64,000 nucleotides of DNA. Origin: Luteolibacter sp. Its GTDB lineage: Bacteria > Verrucomicrobiota > Verrucomicrobiia > Verrucomicrobiales > Akkermansiaceae. The notes under the pieces were generated by a model. It had not been told where the DNA came from. It did not search any database and saw nothing but the letters and a program-made list of their open reading frames with translations. The translations under genes were made by a program, and so were the position numbers. Shown piece by piece: positions 16,477-25,750 of the stretch. The stretch is taken from contig JAUYNL010000099.1 in NCBI GenBank assembly GCA_030696085.1, positions 1 through 64,000 on the forward strand, in the 5' to 3' direction. Every line of letters begins with the position of its first letter. Position 1 is the first letter of the stretch.

Positions 16477-17436
16477 TCATGGCGACCCGCCATCGCCACT
16501 ACCGGGACGCATGATCCGCGCATCGATCCTGCGCAAGGTCTCCCAGAACCGCGCGTCTATCGGATCACCATTGAAGAGAACCTTTCCTTCGGTGGATACG
16601 ATGACCATCGTCGGCAGGTTGCGGACTCGAAGCTGGCGCGCGAGAGAGCCGGGAGCGGGATCGATCACCCATGCGCCGGTGGGCTTGGCGGAGTGCGGAT
16701 GGATCATGGCGCGCGCATCGGCTAGCAGCGCCGGAGTGTCCGCTGGAAGCACCGAAACCACGGCGATTCCGTTTGCGGAAAGCAGGCCCGCGGTGGTGAT
16801 GAAGTCAGGCAGGGCGGCCACGCACTCGCGGCTCCAAGGCGAACAAAAGTGAAGCAGCATTGCCTTCCTGCCCTCGATGAGCGTGCCGAGCGCCGCCGTC
16901 TCGCCGGGCGCGAGCGGGGCCGGCTTGATCGCGAAATCGATGCTAACAGAACGCATGGCGTCCTCAAGGCGCGCCCTCTCGATGTGCGGGGCGAATGCGG
17001 CGGCTTGTCCCGGGCTGAGCCAGAAGGCCTCGGTGATGTGTCGCTTGAAGATAGCCATCTCGCCCCTGCCCAGCGCGGCAACGGCTTGCACGTATTCGAC
17101 CACCGCGAGCCAGTCATCCTCCGTGCTGAAGATCGCGGTGTCTTCGATTTTGAAGGCGTCGCGCTGTTTGAGAATCTCCGGCAGCATGGCGGTGATCGCG
17201 GCATCATCGCGGCGGTCCACATGATAGAGAAACCGCGCTTCGAGGAGGGCCTGGTCGGCGACACCGGCCTTGCGGGCCTCGACGATGGCGGACTCGAGTT
17301 TCGCGATGGATTCGCGTTCGGAGAGGATTTTTTCGATTGCCGCCTCGCGGGGAGTGGATGCGGCCTGAGCCGGAGTCTGCGCCCCGGCAGCGGCAAGTGT
17401 GGCGAATAGCGGAAGGATGATTGCGAGATGGCGCAT
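16477..17436 (-). CDS. secreted thioredoxin-like (TlpA-type) protein with degenerate active site
   Basis: This protein of 319 residues has a signal peptide (MRHLAIILPLFATLAAAGA). A helical region (residues 25-160) precedes a thioredoxin-like domain (about 165-305) with LLHFCSPWSRECVAALPDF, a beta-strand region GIAVVSVLPAD, and the cis-Pro segment RNLPTMVIVSTEGKVLFNG. In ordinary TlpA proteins the active site reads WCxxC. Here it reads WSREC, so the first, nucleophilic Cys is Ser and only the second Cys remains. A dithiol oxidoreductase role is therefore doubtful; a scaffold or a changed activity is more likely. The extra Cys at FCSPW could conceivably substitute. Confidence 0.7.
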   Translation of the reverse strand: MRHLAIILPLFATLAAAGAQTPAQAASTPREAAIEKILSERESIAKLESAIVEARKAGVADQALLEARFLYHVDRRDDAAITAMLPEILKQRDAFKIEDTAIFSTEDDWLAVVEYVQAVAALGRGEMAIFKRHITEAFWLSPGQAAAFAPHIERARLEDAMRSVSIDFAIKPAPLAPGETAALGTLIEGRKAMLLHFCSPWSRECVAALPDFITTAGLLSANGIAVVSVLPADTPALLADARAMIHPHSAKPTGAWVIDPAPGSLARQLRVRNLPTMVIVSTEGKVLFNGDPIDARFWETLRRIDARIMRPGSGDGGSP

Positions 17437-17440
17437 GGGA

Positions 17441-17476
17441 AAAAGAAAACCGCCGGAAGCATGAGGCTTCCGGCGG
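17441..17476 (-). terminator. intrinsic terminator after the LysM lipoprotein gene
   Basis: A perfect 11-base-pair hairpin (CCGCCGGAAGC, loop ATGAG, GCTTCCGGCGG, 17450-17476) is followed on the minus strand by TTTTCTTTT. It lies just past the stop of the LysM gene and before the thioredoxin-like gene, which therefore probably has its own promoter or depends on read-through. Confidence 0.85.
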
Positions 17477-17490
17477 TGGATGGGAATGGA

Positions 17491-17907
17491 TTATTGGGGA
17501 GGAATTACCATCTTGCGACCGAGCACCACGGTGTCGTTGGTCATGCGATTGGCCTGCTTGATGGATGCTGAGGGCACCTTGTATTTCGAGCTGAGACCCG
17601 ATAGGGTATCGCCTTTGACCACGGTGTGAATGATGGCGGAACCGTTCGCAGGCGGGGCGGCGGGTGCGACGGCGGCCTCAGCATACGCAGTGACAGGGGG
17701 CACGGCGGACGATGCGGCACCTCCTTCTTCATATGCGGCCGGCGTGTCATAGACCGGGTTTTCGTTTGCGGGCAGAGGAGCGCCCGCCATGCCGGCATCG
17801 GGACTGCCATAAGGATTGGAAGTGTCGTAAGTATCCGCCTTTTGTGAGGCGCAGGAACAGAGCGCGATGGCGATCAGCGATGGAGTGAGAATGCGGATGG
17901 GATGCAT
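17491..17907 (-). CDS. LysM-domain lipoprotein
   Basis: The protein has 138 residues if started at the ATG at 17907, which opens a lipoprotein signal peptide (MHPIRILTPSLIAIALCSCAS, lipobox Cys near residue 18). A Pro/Ala/Tyr-rich linker of about 70 residues follows. The C-terminal 45 residues are a single LysM domain (HTVVKGDTLSGLSSKYKV then IKQANRM and GRKMVIPPQ), a peptidoglycan-binding module. It is probably anchored in a membrane and bound to the cell wall. It is the last gene before the terminator at 17441. Confidence 0.8.
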   Translation of the reverse strand: MHPIRILTPSLIAIALCSCASQKADTYDTSNPYGSPDAGMAGAPLPANENPVYDTPAAYEEGGAASSAVPPVTAYAEAAVAPAAPPANGSAIIHTVVKGDTLSGLSSKYKVPSASIKQANRMTNDTVVLGRKMVIPPQ

Positions 17908-17996
17908 GGTGTTGATTGGAGTTCGAGATGTTGCTTTGGATGGAACCCGGTGCGGGCCCGCACGTCTGATAAAACGCGGCCGCAAGTCGTGTTTAT

Positions 17997-18809
17997 TCAA
18001 TTTCCGGCGGATCGAAAGCGGAAAAAAGCGCTGGCGGTGTCGCTGGTGTGGCGGGCGAGTTCCGCAGGCGTCTCACCGCGAAGTGCGGCAAGGAAGTCGG
18101 CAGTGTCGCGCACGAACGCGGGTTCATTGCGTTTTCCCCGATGCGGCTGTGGCGCGAGGTATGGGGCGTCGGTTTCCACCATGAAGGATCCTGGCGGGCA
18201 CTTGAGCACGGTGTCGCGGATTTCCCGGGCGTTTTTGAACGTGGCGACTCCGCCGAATGAAACGAGGCCGCCGAGCTGGAGCACACGCCTGGCGTCTTCC
18301 CAGGTGCCGATGAAGCAGTGGAACACGGCGCGGATGCCGCGGTGGAATTCCTTATAGATGCCAAGGGCGTCTTCAAATGATTCGCGTCCCTCTTGGTCGC
18401 GGGTGTGGATGACGATGTTGAGCCCGGCGGCGGCGGCGAGTTGGAAATGCCAGCGGAGAAATTCCATCTGGCGGGCGCGAAAGGCTCCCTCCTCCCAGCC
18501 ATCCGGCGCGGGATGATAGTAATCAAGTCCTGTTTCTCCGATGGCACACACCCGCGGATCCGCAGTGAAGGCGGCGAGTTGATCAATGGCGTTGTCCGGC
18601 GCATGATGCACGTCGCAGGGATGTATGCCGATGCAAGTGTGGACGCACGGGGTGTCCGCGATGCTCAAATTGGCAGGCAGGTCACCAAGACTGGTGGCGA
18701 GGGTGACCAGACGATCAACTCCGACGGCGCGGGCGCTCCCGATGAGCGCGGGCAGCTCACCGGGTTGAAAGCGATGCGATGCGAGATGACAGTGGGAATC
18801 GGTGAGCAT
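17997..18809 (-). CDS. TatD family metal-dependent hydrolase (DNase-like)
   Basis: The 270-residue protein starts with the TatD metal motif DSHCHLAS and has IGIHPCDVHHA, AIGETGLDYYH, NIVIHTRD, VFHCFIGTWEDA and METDAPYLAPQPHRGKRNEP. These are the His, Glu and Asp ligands of the two-metal TIM-barrel site. TatD enzymes act as 3'-5' exonucleases or related phosphoesterases. The gene lies 5 bases downstream of trpF in the same direction and is probably co-transcribed with it. Confidence 0.9.
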   Translation of the reverse strand: MLTDSHCHLASHRFQPGELPALIGSARAVGVDRLVTLATSLGDLPANLSIADTPCVHTCIGIHPCDVHHAPDNAIDQLAAFTADPRVCAIGETGLDYYHPAPDGWEEGAFRARQMEFLRWHFQLAAAAGLNIVIHTRDQEGRESFEDALGIYKEFHRGIRAVFHCFIGTWEDARRVLQLGGLVSFGGVATFKNAREIRDTVLKCPPGSFMVETDAPYLAPQPHRGKRNEPAFVRDTADFLAALRGETPAELARHTSDTASAFFRFRSAGN

Positions 18810-18814
18810 GACAG

Positions 18815-19471
18815 TCAGCGGTTCAGTGCGGCGAGCAGGGCAGTGACTTTTTCAAAATCCTTGATGCCGGGCGAAATCTCCGCGCCGGACGCGACATCCA
18901 GCGCGGCCGGGCGCACGGTGGATGCGGCAAGCGCGGCGTTCTGCGGGGTGATGCCACCTGCTAGAATAACGGCCAGCTCCGGATGTTGTGTTTTGAAATC
19001 AAGCGCGTTGTTCCAATCGAAGGTCTCGCCAGTGCCACCATAGACTCCGGGCGCGTGGGCATCGAGCAGCACGGCGGAGGCGCCAAAGTCCGCCGCATGA
19101 TCGAGATCGGCGCGCGTCTTCACGCCGATGGCTTTGAAAATCGGGATCCCCGCCTCTTGATAGATCGCGGCATGCTCCGCAGTCTCGTCGCCATGGAGTT
19201 GCACCACATCGAGTAATCCCTCCCGGATGAGACGGAGAGGAAGGGCCGTGGCCTGGTTCACAAAAACACCGACGCGCAGGATGCTGCCAGCCAGGTCACG
19301 CAGCCATCCGGCGTTTTCCGGCGCGAGGCGGCGTTTCGAGGGCGGCCAGAAATTCACGCCGAGCGCATCGACCCCGAGAGCGACAAGCCGCTCCGCATCC
19401 TGACGCGTGGTGACACCACAAATTTTCAGTGAAACCGCGGTGGGCTGCAGAAAGCGTTCGAGCAGGGACAT
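18815..19471 (-). CDS. trpF: phosphoribosylanthranilate isomerase
   Basis: TrpF performs the third dedicated step of tryptophan synthesis, rearranging phosphoribosylanthranilate in a TIM barrel. The 218-residue protein contains SLKICGVTTRQDAERL (catalytic Cys near residue 18), LGVNFWPPSKR, DVVQLHGDET, VLLDAHAPGVYGGTGETFDW (catalytic Asp and phosphate loop) and VILAGGITPQNA. Length and motifs are normal. No other trp gene is present in the window. Confidence 0.95.
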   Translation of the reverse strand: MSLLERFLQPTAVSLKICGVTTRQDAERLVALGVDALGVNFWPPSKRRLAPENAGWLRDLAGSILRVGVFVNQATALPLRLIREGLLDVVQLHGDETAEHAAIYQEAGIPIFKAIGVKTRADLDHAADFGASAVLLDAHAPGVYGGTGETFDWNNALDFKTQHPELAVILAGGITPQNAALAASTVRPAALDVASGAEISPGIKDFEKVTALLAALNR

Positions 19472-19641
19472 GGCGGGAACCTAGGGCAAATCCCGATGGA
19501 TGGAATCCCGAACTTGATGGTCGCGGCATCCGTTTGAGATGCAATGGATGCCAAAAGGTTCTTGACGGCAAGCACTCTGGCTCCTGTTTTCATGCTCCAT
19601 TGCCGGTCATGCACCGTCTGAAACCCCAAAGAATCCCACCG

Positions 19642-19962
19642 ATGCCCCAGACACCACCCGACGACACCGATTTCATCCACAGCGAGGAATTTCTCCGCGG
19701 CCTGATGAAGCGCCAGCTCAGACTCTCCGTCACCTGCGCTACGGCGTTTCTGCTTCTGCTCTTCGGCCTGCCCGTGATGAATTATCTCGCGCCGGACTTC
19801 ATGGCTCGGCGTGTGGGCGGCTTCACCCTGGCCTGGCTGATCCTCGGCGTGCTGTTCTTCCCATACGTGTGGATCATCGCCAAGTGGTTCATCGTGCGCT
19901 CGATCGCCCTTGAACATGCCGAGGTCGGAACCGCGGCCGATGGCAACAAGCGCCAATCCTAA
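19642..19962 (+). CDS. small two-helix membrane protein paired with the symporter (DUF485-like)
   Basis: This small membrane protein of 106 residues starts at 19642 (MPQTPPDDTDFIHSEEF). It has two transmembrane segments (SVTCATAFLLLLFGLPVMNYL and LAWLILGVLFFPYVWIIA) and a short charged tail. Its position 15 bases upstream of a sodium-solute symporter matches the DUF485/YjcH subunit that accompanies acetate-type symporters (ActP). An upstream in-frame ATG at 19609 is possible. Confidence 0.7.
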   Translation: MPQTPPDDTDFIHSEEFLRGLMKRQLRLSVTCATAFLLLLFGLPVMNYLAPDFMARRVGGFTLAWLILGVLFFPYVWIIAKWFIVRSIALEHAEVGTAADGNKRQS

Positions 19963-19977
19963 CATTTTTCCGCAACC

Positions 19978-21756
19978 ATGGATTTCTCAAAAATCGATCT
20001 CTGGATCCTCTCATTTTCCGCCATCACCGTGGTGGTGACCATCTGGATGGGCTTCCGCTCCGCGAAAACCTCAAAGTCCGCATCCGACTTCTTTGTCGCC
20101 GGGCGCTCCGTCTCCGTAGGATGGAACGCGTCCGCGATCTCCGGCGAATATCTCAGCGCCGCCAGCTTCATGGGCATCGCCGGGATGGTGATGTTGTCCG
20201 GGTATGACGCGCTGTGGTATCCGGTCTGTTATGCCTGCGGCTATTTGTTCCTGTTGCTTTTCATCGCAGGGCCGCTGCGGCGCTTCGGGGCCTACACGAT
20301 ACCGGACTTCGCGGAGGGCCGCTACGACTCTCCGGTTTTCCGCAAGATCGCGGTCTGCTTCGTGCTCTTCATCGGCTTCTTCTACACGATGCCGCAAATG
20401 AAGGGAGCGGGCACCACGCTCGCCTACATTTTCCCTGGCCTGCCCTACTGGGTGGGCGTCGCCGTGGTGGGAGCGGTCATCACGCTCAATGTCGCGCTCG
20501 GCGGCATGAAGGGCATCACTCTGGTGCAGGCGGTGCAGTATTGGATCAAGATGTTCGCCATTTCCGTGCCGATATTCGTGCTTCTATCGGTCTATGGCGG
20601 CTATGGGAAAAATCTCTCGCTAAACAAATCCGTGAATGATGTTTCGTCACCTCCCGCGATCACCCGGACGGTGGATATTGAGAAAACCGAACGGCTCGCC
20701 CTGCCGGCAAAAGCGCCGAAGGATGAGGCGTGGATCGCGCCTTTCGGCCCGCTCACCACGAAGGCCGCCAAGGCCGCGGGCTTGTCCGTCGAGGAGTCCA
20801 GGCCCTACTCGCTGCTTTATACATTCTCGCTGATTGTCGCCCTGGTTTGCGGCACGGCCGGGCTGCCACACATTCTGGTGAGATTTTACACCAATCCGGA
20901 CGGCATCGCCGCCAAGAAGACCACCATGTGGGTGATGATCCTGATCGGCATCTTTTATGTTTTTCCGCCGGTCTTTGGATTGCTGGGTCGGAATTTCCTG
21001 CCGGAGCTCTATGAAGCATCGGGTTCGAAAGGGCCTGACAAGGTGGTTTTGGAACTGCCGATGCTGATCCGCCAGAAATACGGCGTGCTCGGCTCCATCC
21101 TCAGCGGAATTACCTGTGCCGGGGCTTTCGCCGCGTTCATGAGCACATTTTCCGGACTGCTCGTTTCGATGACCGGGGCGCTTGCCCACGATGTCTATGG
21201 CCGGATGTTGCGCCCGGGTGCCTCTCCCCAGCAACGCATGCGGATGTTCAAGTGGTGCGCCGTGCTGGTCGGCGGGGTTTCCGTTTTGTTAGGTGCGCTG
21301 GTCGAGCCGCTGGAAATCAACTTCATGGTCGGCCAGGCCTTCGCCATTGCCGCCGCCAGTTATTTCCCGCTGCTCTTCATGAGCGTCTGGTGGCGTGGCA
21401 TGACCATGGCCGGCGCGGCCACCGGCATGCTCACCGGTGGCCTCTGTGCGCTGGTTTCCGCCGCCATCGTCAATGCCAGCACGCTCGCCCTGGACAAGGG
21501 GCCCATGGGCAAGCTCTTCGCCGGATTCAATGGTCTCAACGAATTTTGGGTGGCACATCCGCTACTGCGCATCCTCGCCGAGCAACCCGCCATCTGGTCG
21601 GTGCCGCTGTCCATCGGCCTGATGATCGTGGTTTCCAAGGCCACCCCCAAAACCATTCCGTCAGACGTCCGCATGAAAATGCTCGTGCTGCATGCGCCTG
21701 AAGCACTGGGCCTGAAACAGGAATACATCCAGGAGCATCAGGGCGCGGCGCATTGA
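19978..21756 (+). CDS. sodium:solute symporter family protein (cation/acetate symporter-like)
   Basis: The 592-residue integral membrane protein has many hydrophobic segments. SSS-family features visible are ASDFFVAGRSVSVGWNASAISGEYLSAASF near residue 35 and YTIPDFAEGRYDSPVFR near 100, and a sodium-site region further on (GAFAAFMSTFSGLLVSM). The preceding DUF485-like gene and the ASDFFVAGR motif favour the ActP-type acetate or short-chain carboxylate branch rather than a sugar or proline carrier. It carries an extended soluble loop around residues 215-265 with Lys/Pro-rich sequence. The substrate is inferred from family and neighbour only. Confidence 0.85.
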   Translation: MDFSKIDLWILSFSAITVVVTIWMGFRSAKTSKSASDFFVAGRSVSVGWNASAISGEYLSAASFMGIAGMVMLSGYDALWYPVCYACGYLFLLLFIAGPLRRFGAYTIPDFAEGRYDSPVFRKIAVCFVLFIGFFYTMPQMKGAGTTLAYIFPGLPYWVGVAVVGAVITLNVALGGMKGITLVQAVQYWIKMFAISVPIFVLLSVYGGYGKNLSLNKSVNDVSSPPAITRTVDIEKTERLALPAKAPKDEAWIAPFGPLTTKAAKAAGLSVEESRPYSLLYTFSLIVALVCGTAGLPHILVRFYTNPDGIAAKKTTMWVMILIGIFYVFPPVFGLLGRNFLPELYEASGSKGPDKVVLELPMLIRQKYGVLGSILSGITCAGAFAAFMSTFSGLLVSMTGALAHDVYGRMLRPGASPQQRMRMFKWCAVLVGGVSVLLGALVEPLEINFMVGQAFAIAAASYFPLLFMSVWWRGMTMAGAATGMLTGGLCALVSAAIVNASTLALDKGPMGKLFAGFNGLNEFWVAHPLLRILAEQPAIWSVPLSIGLMIVVSKATPKTIPSDVRMKMLVLHAPEALGLKQEYIQEHQGAAH

Positions 21757-21832
21757 TCAGGGGAGCACACGCTCCCCCGCATCATGTTGGCCGCGCATCA
21801 GGAGCGAATCCTTCTTTCATGGCGGGCGTCTG

Positions 21833-21878
21833 TTTTCAGCGAGGCTGCTGAAAACCACACGCGAGGGCGCGTGTGGTT
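21833..21878. terminator. overlapping hairpins between convergent genes
   Basis: TTTTCAGC-gaggct-GCTGAAAA (21833-21854) and AACCACACGCG-aggg-CGCGTGTGGTT (21853-21878) are two perfect hairpins that share two bases, so they may exclude each other. They lie between the symporter (plus strand) and the PEP-CTERM gene (minus strand), as expected for a bidirectional terminator. Only the first has flanking A/T runs. Confidence 0.55.
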
Positions 21879-21951
21879 CCCCATGTCCGTCCATCGAGCG
21901 CCTTTGGATCGGCGTTAGATACAAGTGGTTTCCATCCCCATACCTCTTGAC

Positions 21952-22665
21952 TCAGCGCCTGCGCCTCAGCAGTCCCAGCACTCCGAAGGCGCCCAGCAGA
22001 GCTGTCGAAGGCTCGGGGATCAACATGGTGTAGGTCGCCGATCCGCTCTGGAGTCCATCGTCCACATGCGTGCCGGCAATGCCAAACTCCAAGTCGAACA
22101 CGCCTTCATCCGTGAAGCCCCAGTTGAAGTGGGTGTGACTGCCGGCGGCAAGAGTGAAGGAATTCAGGTTGTTAGCAGTGTCCAAAAAAATGTTCTCGCC
22201 GCCAAATCCATCGTCCTGCCACAGCAGGAGATCACCGGGGCCGCTGAAGGTGAGGCTGATGGTGACGGTACCACCAGCCCAGTCGCTAGCAGTCAATTCC
22301 TCAAGGCCGATGCCCACGAACGGCACACCCTGCTCCGCCGCGCCCTGCTCGGTCTCCGGCAACCAGAAATAAGTGGTCGAATTCACCGTGATGGTGGACG
22401 ATTTTTTTCCCACGATGATCAACTCGTCCGGCTCATACTCGGTATCAGCCTCCACCCGGACGCCGTCGATGATCGCGCCGTCGGCTCCGCCTTCGTTGTG
22501 GATGTGAGGTTCGAAACCTTGGCTGAGCATGGGGTCTGCCGTTACATCGGCGTTCGACACGTAGCCGAAGGCAGGGAAGTCAATGTGGCCTCCGGTGACC
22601 AGCGAGGCCGCATGGATCGTGGCGGATGAGAGCAGTAGCAGTGGCAGTGTGTGAGTCAGTTTCAT
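21952..22665 (-). CDS. PEP-CTERM protein with choice-of-anchor M domain
   Basis: This secreted protein of 237 residues starts at 22665 with a signal peptide (MKLTHTLPLLLLSSATIHA). It ends with a PEP-CTERM sorting signal: IPEPSTALLGAFGVLG then LLRRRR. The body contains LAAGSHTHFNWGFTDEGVFD (residues about 175-194), the hallmark of the choice-of-anchor M / TIGR03769 surface-protein domain, plus EPHIHNEGG. In Actinobacteria this domain accompanies metal-type ABC transporters. Here it is divergent from a ZnuABC/COG0523 operon, and its His-rich motifs suggest zinc binding at the cell surface. Zinc specificity is inferred from context. An open frame extends to 22716 without a better start. Confidence 0.78.
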   Translation of the reverse strand: MKLTHTLPLLLLSSATIHAASLVTGGHIDFPAFGYVSNADVTADPMLSQGFEPHIHNEGGADGAIIDGVRVEADTEYEPDELIIVGKKSSTITVNSTTYFWLPETEQGAAEQGVPFVGIGLEELTASDWAGGTVTISLTFSGPGDLLLWQDDGFGGENIFLDTANNLNSFTLAAGSHTHFNWGFTDEGVFDLEFGIAGTHVDDGLQSGSATYTMLIPEPSTALLGAFGVLGLLRRRR

Positions 22666-22729
22666 ATTTGGTAGGGGTTGATGTGATGTGACGACCAAAG
22701 AGGACGCAAAACGCAAAATGATTACAAGT

Positions 22730-22744
22730 GTAAAAATAATTTAC
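22730..22744. promoter_or_regulatory. candidate Fur-family (Zur-like) operator
   Basis: GTAAA-AATAA-TTTAC, a 15-base element with perfect 5-base arms, sits in the very AT-rich gap shared by the divergent PEP-CTERM gene and the zinc operon. Its 7-1-7 size and AT core are like Fur/Zur boxes. No Fur-family regulator gene is present in the window, so the binder is not known. Confidence 0.45.
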
Positions 22745-22778
22745 TTGCAAATTTATTGCTCACGTAAAATTTGGGCGT

Positions 22779-23333
22779 GTGTTTGAGACCACCACGCGCC
22801 ACACCAGGATGTTGAGAGATGCCACCCGGGGACTCGCCCAGCAGATGGTCTGGTGGGGATGCGATGTACGCCATTCATCGGGCAATCTCCTGGTGTGCCA
22901 CGGCATGAACCGCAACCCTTCATCGGGTCTTACGGGCACCAGTTGCTACCGGATGCCGTGGGAAGGAGGATGGATCGAGCTTCACGGCGCGGTGGCGTCA
23001 TGGACTTCCCTGGATGAGCGCGACGGCATGATTTTCTCACGTGACCGTGGCAGGATCGGCTTGTGGAATGAACGCCGCCCACCGTTTCCGGGCATTGAGT
23101 TTGGAGCCCATGGGTCCGCCGTGGAGCGCTGGGAGGCGGCCGCGCCGATGATCCGCTGGGTCGCCGCTTATGAGGAATGGGTGCTGGCACAAGCTGGCCC
23201 GGCTTGGAGGCAGGTCTGCTGGAAGCACATCCGCCGCCTTCCCCGCGGGAAATCATGGCTTCCTCCGCAAGCGACACTGGATTGGTGGAAGAGCGCCGCA
23301 TCCATCACCACACCTCATTCATCTGATTTCTGA
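22779..23333 (+). CDS. hypothetical Trp-rich protein, first gene of the zinc operon
   Basis: This is a 184-residue protein I do not recognise. It has no signal peptide or membrane segment and is rich in Trp, Arg and Gly ([38 protein letters not shown]). The stop is 4 bases before the first COG0523 gene, so it is in the same operon and its product is probably cytoplasmic. One Cys-x-Val-x-His and scattered His residues could bind metal, but there is no clear motif. Read as a conserved operon member of unknown function. Confidence 0.6.
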   Translation: MFETTTRHTRMLRDATRGLAQQMVWWGCDVRHSSGNLLVCHGMNRNPSSGLTGTSCYRMPWEGGWIELHGAVASWTSLDERDGMIFSRDRGRIGLWNERRPPFPGIEFGAHGSAVERWEAAAPMIRWVAAYEEWVLAQAGPAWRQVCWKHIRRLPRGKSWLPPQATLDWWKSAASITTPHSSDF

Positions 23334-23337
23334 ATTC

Positions 23338-24675
23338 ATGACCTCCAAACTCCCCGTCACCGTCCTCACCGGCTTCCTCGGCTCCGGCAAAACCACGCTC
23401 CTCAATCGCATTCTCACCGAAAATCACGGTCTTCGCATCGCCGTGATCGAGAATGAATTCGGCGAAGTCGGCATCGACCACGAACTCGTCATCAACGCCG
23501 ACGAGGAAATCTTCGAGATGAACAACGGCTGCATTTGCTGCACCGTGCGCGGCGACCTCATCCGCATCATCGGCAGCCTGATGAAACGCCGCGACCAGTT
23601 CGACCACATCCTCATCGAAACCACCGGCCTCGCCGATCCCGGCCCTGTCATCCAGACCTTTTTCGTCGATGACGAAATGAAGGACAAGCTCGCCCTCAAC
23701 GCGATCATCGCCCTCGTCGATGCCCGCCACATTGGCCTTCACCTCGATTCCAGCGAGGAGGCCGTCAAACAAATCGCCTTTGCCGATTCCATCCTGCTCA
23801 ACAAAACCGATCTCGCCACCCCGGCGGAACTTGACGCACTCGAAGCCCGCGTCAAGGCCATCAACGGCGTTGCCAAACTCCAGCGCTGCCAAAACGCGAA
23901 TGTTCCCATCGCCAGTGTGCTCGACATCGGCGGCTTCAATCTCGACCGCTCCATCGGCATCGATCCCCGTTTCCTCGATCCAGAATACCCCTTCGAATGG
24001 GGCGGCATATTCGACGCCCCCGCAGGCACGCTCACCCTGGAGGCATCGAAAAAACCGGATCCATCGATGACAACAGTCATCATCCCTGTCAGCGGAACCG
24101 ATGACGAATCACTCGCTCTGGCCCGTGAGGTTGCCATGCGTGCATTTTCCCCCGATGCCATCGGGGCTCCATCCGGCCACACCATCAGCGCCGATGGCAT
24201 TCCCTACGACCTCATACTTCGCGCGGGATCAATGAACTGGACATGTGAAATCGTTGAACCCGGCCCGCTCGCCATCTTCACCCAACACTACCCGGAAGAA
24301 CTCGGCCTGCTCTTCCTAACGGAATCAAGCGAACTTCAACCACTCATCGCCGCATCCTACAAGCCGGACCACAGCCACGACGAGACCGTCACTTCCGTCG
24401 GCATCGAGGCCGATGGAGAATGCGATGCAAGGAAACTCGACGCTTGGCTCTCGAAACTTCTCCGCGAGCGCGGCACCGACATCTACCGTATGAAAGGCGT
24501 CTTCGCCATCAAGGGGAACCCCAACCGCTTCATCTTCCAGGGCGTCCATATGCTGCTCGATCCCACCGACGGCGGCCCATGGGGCTACAAACCTCGCCGC
24601 AGCAGCCTCGTCTTCATCGGCCGCGATCTCGACCGCGACGAACTCAACCAATCCTTCCGCAAATGTCTCGCCTAA
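23338..24675 (+). CDS. COG0523 (CobW/ZigA-type) GTPase, zinc-operon copy 1
   Basis: COG0523 G3E GTPases are metal chaperones; members linked to Zur and Znu deliver zinc under starvation. The 445-residue protein begins at the ATG at 23338 ([20 protein letters not shown]; Walker A at residues 12-20). It has the metal motif NNGCICC (CxCC) near residue 63, ETTGLADP, and the guanine motif NKTD near residue 160. The C-terminal CobW_C domain ends with [24 protein letters not shown] longer open frame reaches back to 23170 but overlaps the upstream gene. A His-rich stretch (KPDHSHDE) near residue 345 may bind metal. It is followed by an overlapping WD40 gene. Confidence 0.88.
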   Translation: MTSKLPVTVLTGFLGSGKTTLLNRILTENHGLRIAVIENEFGEVGIDHELVINADEEIFEMNNGCICCTVRGDLIRIIGSLMKRRDQFDHILIETTGLADPGPVIQTFFVDDEMKDKLALNAIIALVDARHIGLHLDSSEEAVKQIAFADSILLNKTDLATPAELDALEARVKAINGVAKLQRCQNANVPIASVLDIGGFNLDRSIGIDPRFLDPEYPFEWGGIFDAPAGTLTLEASKKPDPSMTTVIIPVSGTDDESLALAREVAMRAFSPDAIGAPSGHTISADGIPYDLILRAGSMNWTCEIVEPGPLAIFTQHYPEELGLLFLTESSELQPLIAASYKPDHSHDETVTSVGIEADGECDARKLDAWLSKLLRERGTDIYRMKGVFAIKGNPNRFIFQGVHMLLDPTDGGPWGYKPRRSSLVFIGRDLDRDELNQSFRKCLA

Positions 24676-25748
24676 CAGACCCCGAAGAAACGGAAGAAAT
24701 CGAAATCCGTTCTGCCGCCGACCTGCTGCCACTCATGTGGTCGGCAGACCTGCCCGATTACGCCCTCGATCTCCGCTGGTCTCCGGACGGATCCCACCTC
24801 GCCGCCCTCCCAAGCACAGGGATGCCGGGTATCCATGATCGGAAAACAAACGCAGTCAAGAATCTCCCGGCCCACAGCGGCGGCAATGGCAGCATCGCTT
24901 GGCATCCGCAAGGCAGCATTCTTGCCACCTTCGGCCAGGATGGAATTCTCCGCCTCCATGACATTTCCTCCAGAACCTCCCGCGAACTCCAACTCCCGCG
25001 CGGCTGGACCGGGCGTTGCGCGTGGAATGCCGATGGCTCGCTCATCGCCGCCGCTGTCGGCAAAGCCGTACATGTCATCGATCCACATACCCTCGAAACA
25101 CTCCAGATCATCGATGACCACCGCTCCACCGTCACAGATCTCGTCTGGCACCCCGTGCTTTCGAATCAACTAGGCACCGCCAGTGATGGCGGCGCGCGCA
25201 TGTGGCGGATCGGAGAGAAAAAACCCTTCGCCCGCATCGACGATGGCGTCGCCGCGGTTCTCACCACCTGGAGCCCTGATGGACGCTGGCTCGTCACCAG
25301 TGACCAATCGCCTTCCGTCCACCTCTATGATCTGAAAAAACGTGCCCCGCTCTTCATTCAAGGCTTCGAGACCAAAATCAAAGCCATCGCCTGGCAAACC
25401 GGCGGCACATCCGATCTCCCATGGCTCGCTCTCGGCGGCCGCACCGTCATCACCGTCTGGCCCTGCTTCGGCAAAAACGGCCCGCGCGGCGCAAAGCCGA
25501 TCCAGCTCTACGGCCACCTCAAGGAAGTCTCCGCCTTGGATTTCCCCATTGACGGTCCTTATCTCGCCTCCGGCGCGCGCGATGGCCTCGTCTTCCTCTG
25601 GCTGCCCCATCACTCCAACGGCCCCGCCCTCATCGCCCGCGAAGAGAGCGAAATTACCACCGTCCGCTGGTCCCCCGACGGCCTTACACTCGCCTACGGC
25701 ACCGCTTCCGGCCGCATCGCCATTCACACCCTCAGCCACAAAGTCTAA
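24663..25748 (+). CDS. WD40 repeat protein in the zinc operon
   Basis: This 361-residue protein is built of about seven or eight WD40-like repeats. Examples are [65 protein letters not shown] and [17 protein letters not shown], as expected for one beta-propeller. There is no signal peptide, so it is probably cytoplasmic. The ATG at 24663 overlaps the end of the COG0523 gene by 13 bases and the stop is 2 bases before znuA, so it is tightly coupled. Propellers usually serve as protein-binding platforms; a role with the COG0523 chaperone is inferred from position only. Confidence 0.8.
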   Translation: MSRLTDPEETEEIEIRSAADLLPLMWSADLPDYALDLRWSPDGSHLAALPSTGMPGIHDRKTNAVKNLPAHSGGNGSIAWHPQGSILATFGQDGILRLHDISSRTSRELQLPRGWTGRCAWNADGSLIAAAVGKAVHVIDPHTLETLQIIDDHRSTVTDLVWHPVLSNQLGTASDGGARMWRIGEKKPFARIDDGVAAVLTTWSPDGRWLVTSDQSPSVHLYDLKKRAPLFIQGFETKIKAIAWQTGGTSDLPWLALGGRTVITVWPCFGKNGPRGAKPIQLYGHLKEVSALDFPIDGPYLASGARDGLVFLWLPHHSNGPALIAREESEITTVRWSPDGLTLAYGTASGRIAIHTLSHKV

Positions 25749-25750
25749 CC

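Noticed and set aside
21760..21777. Hairpin GGGGAGC-ACAC-GCTCCCC after the symporter
   Set aside because: No T-run follows; the hairpins at 21833-21878 are better terminator candidates.
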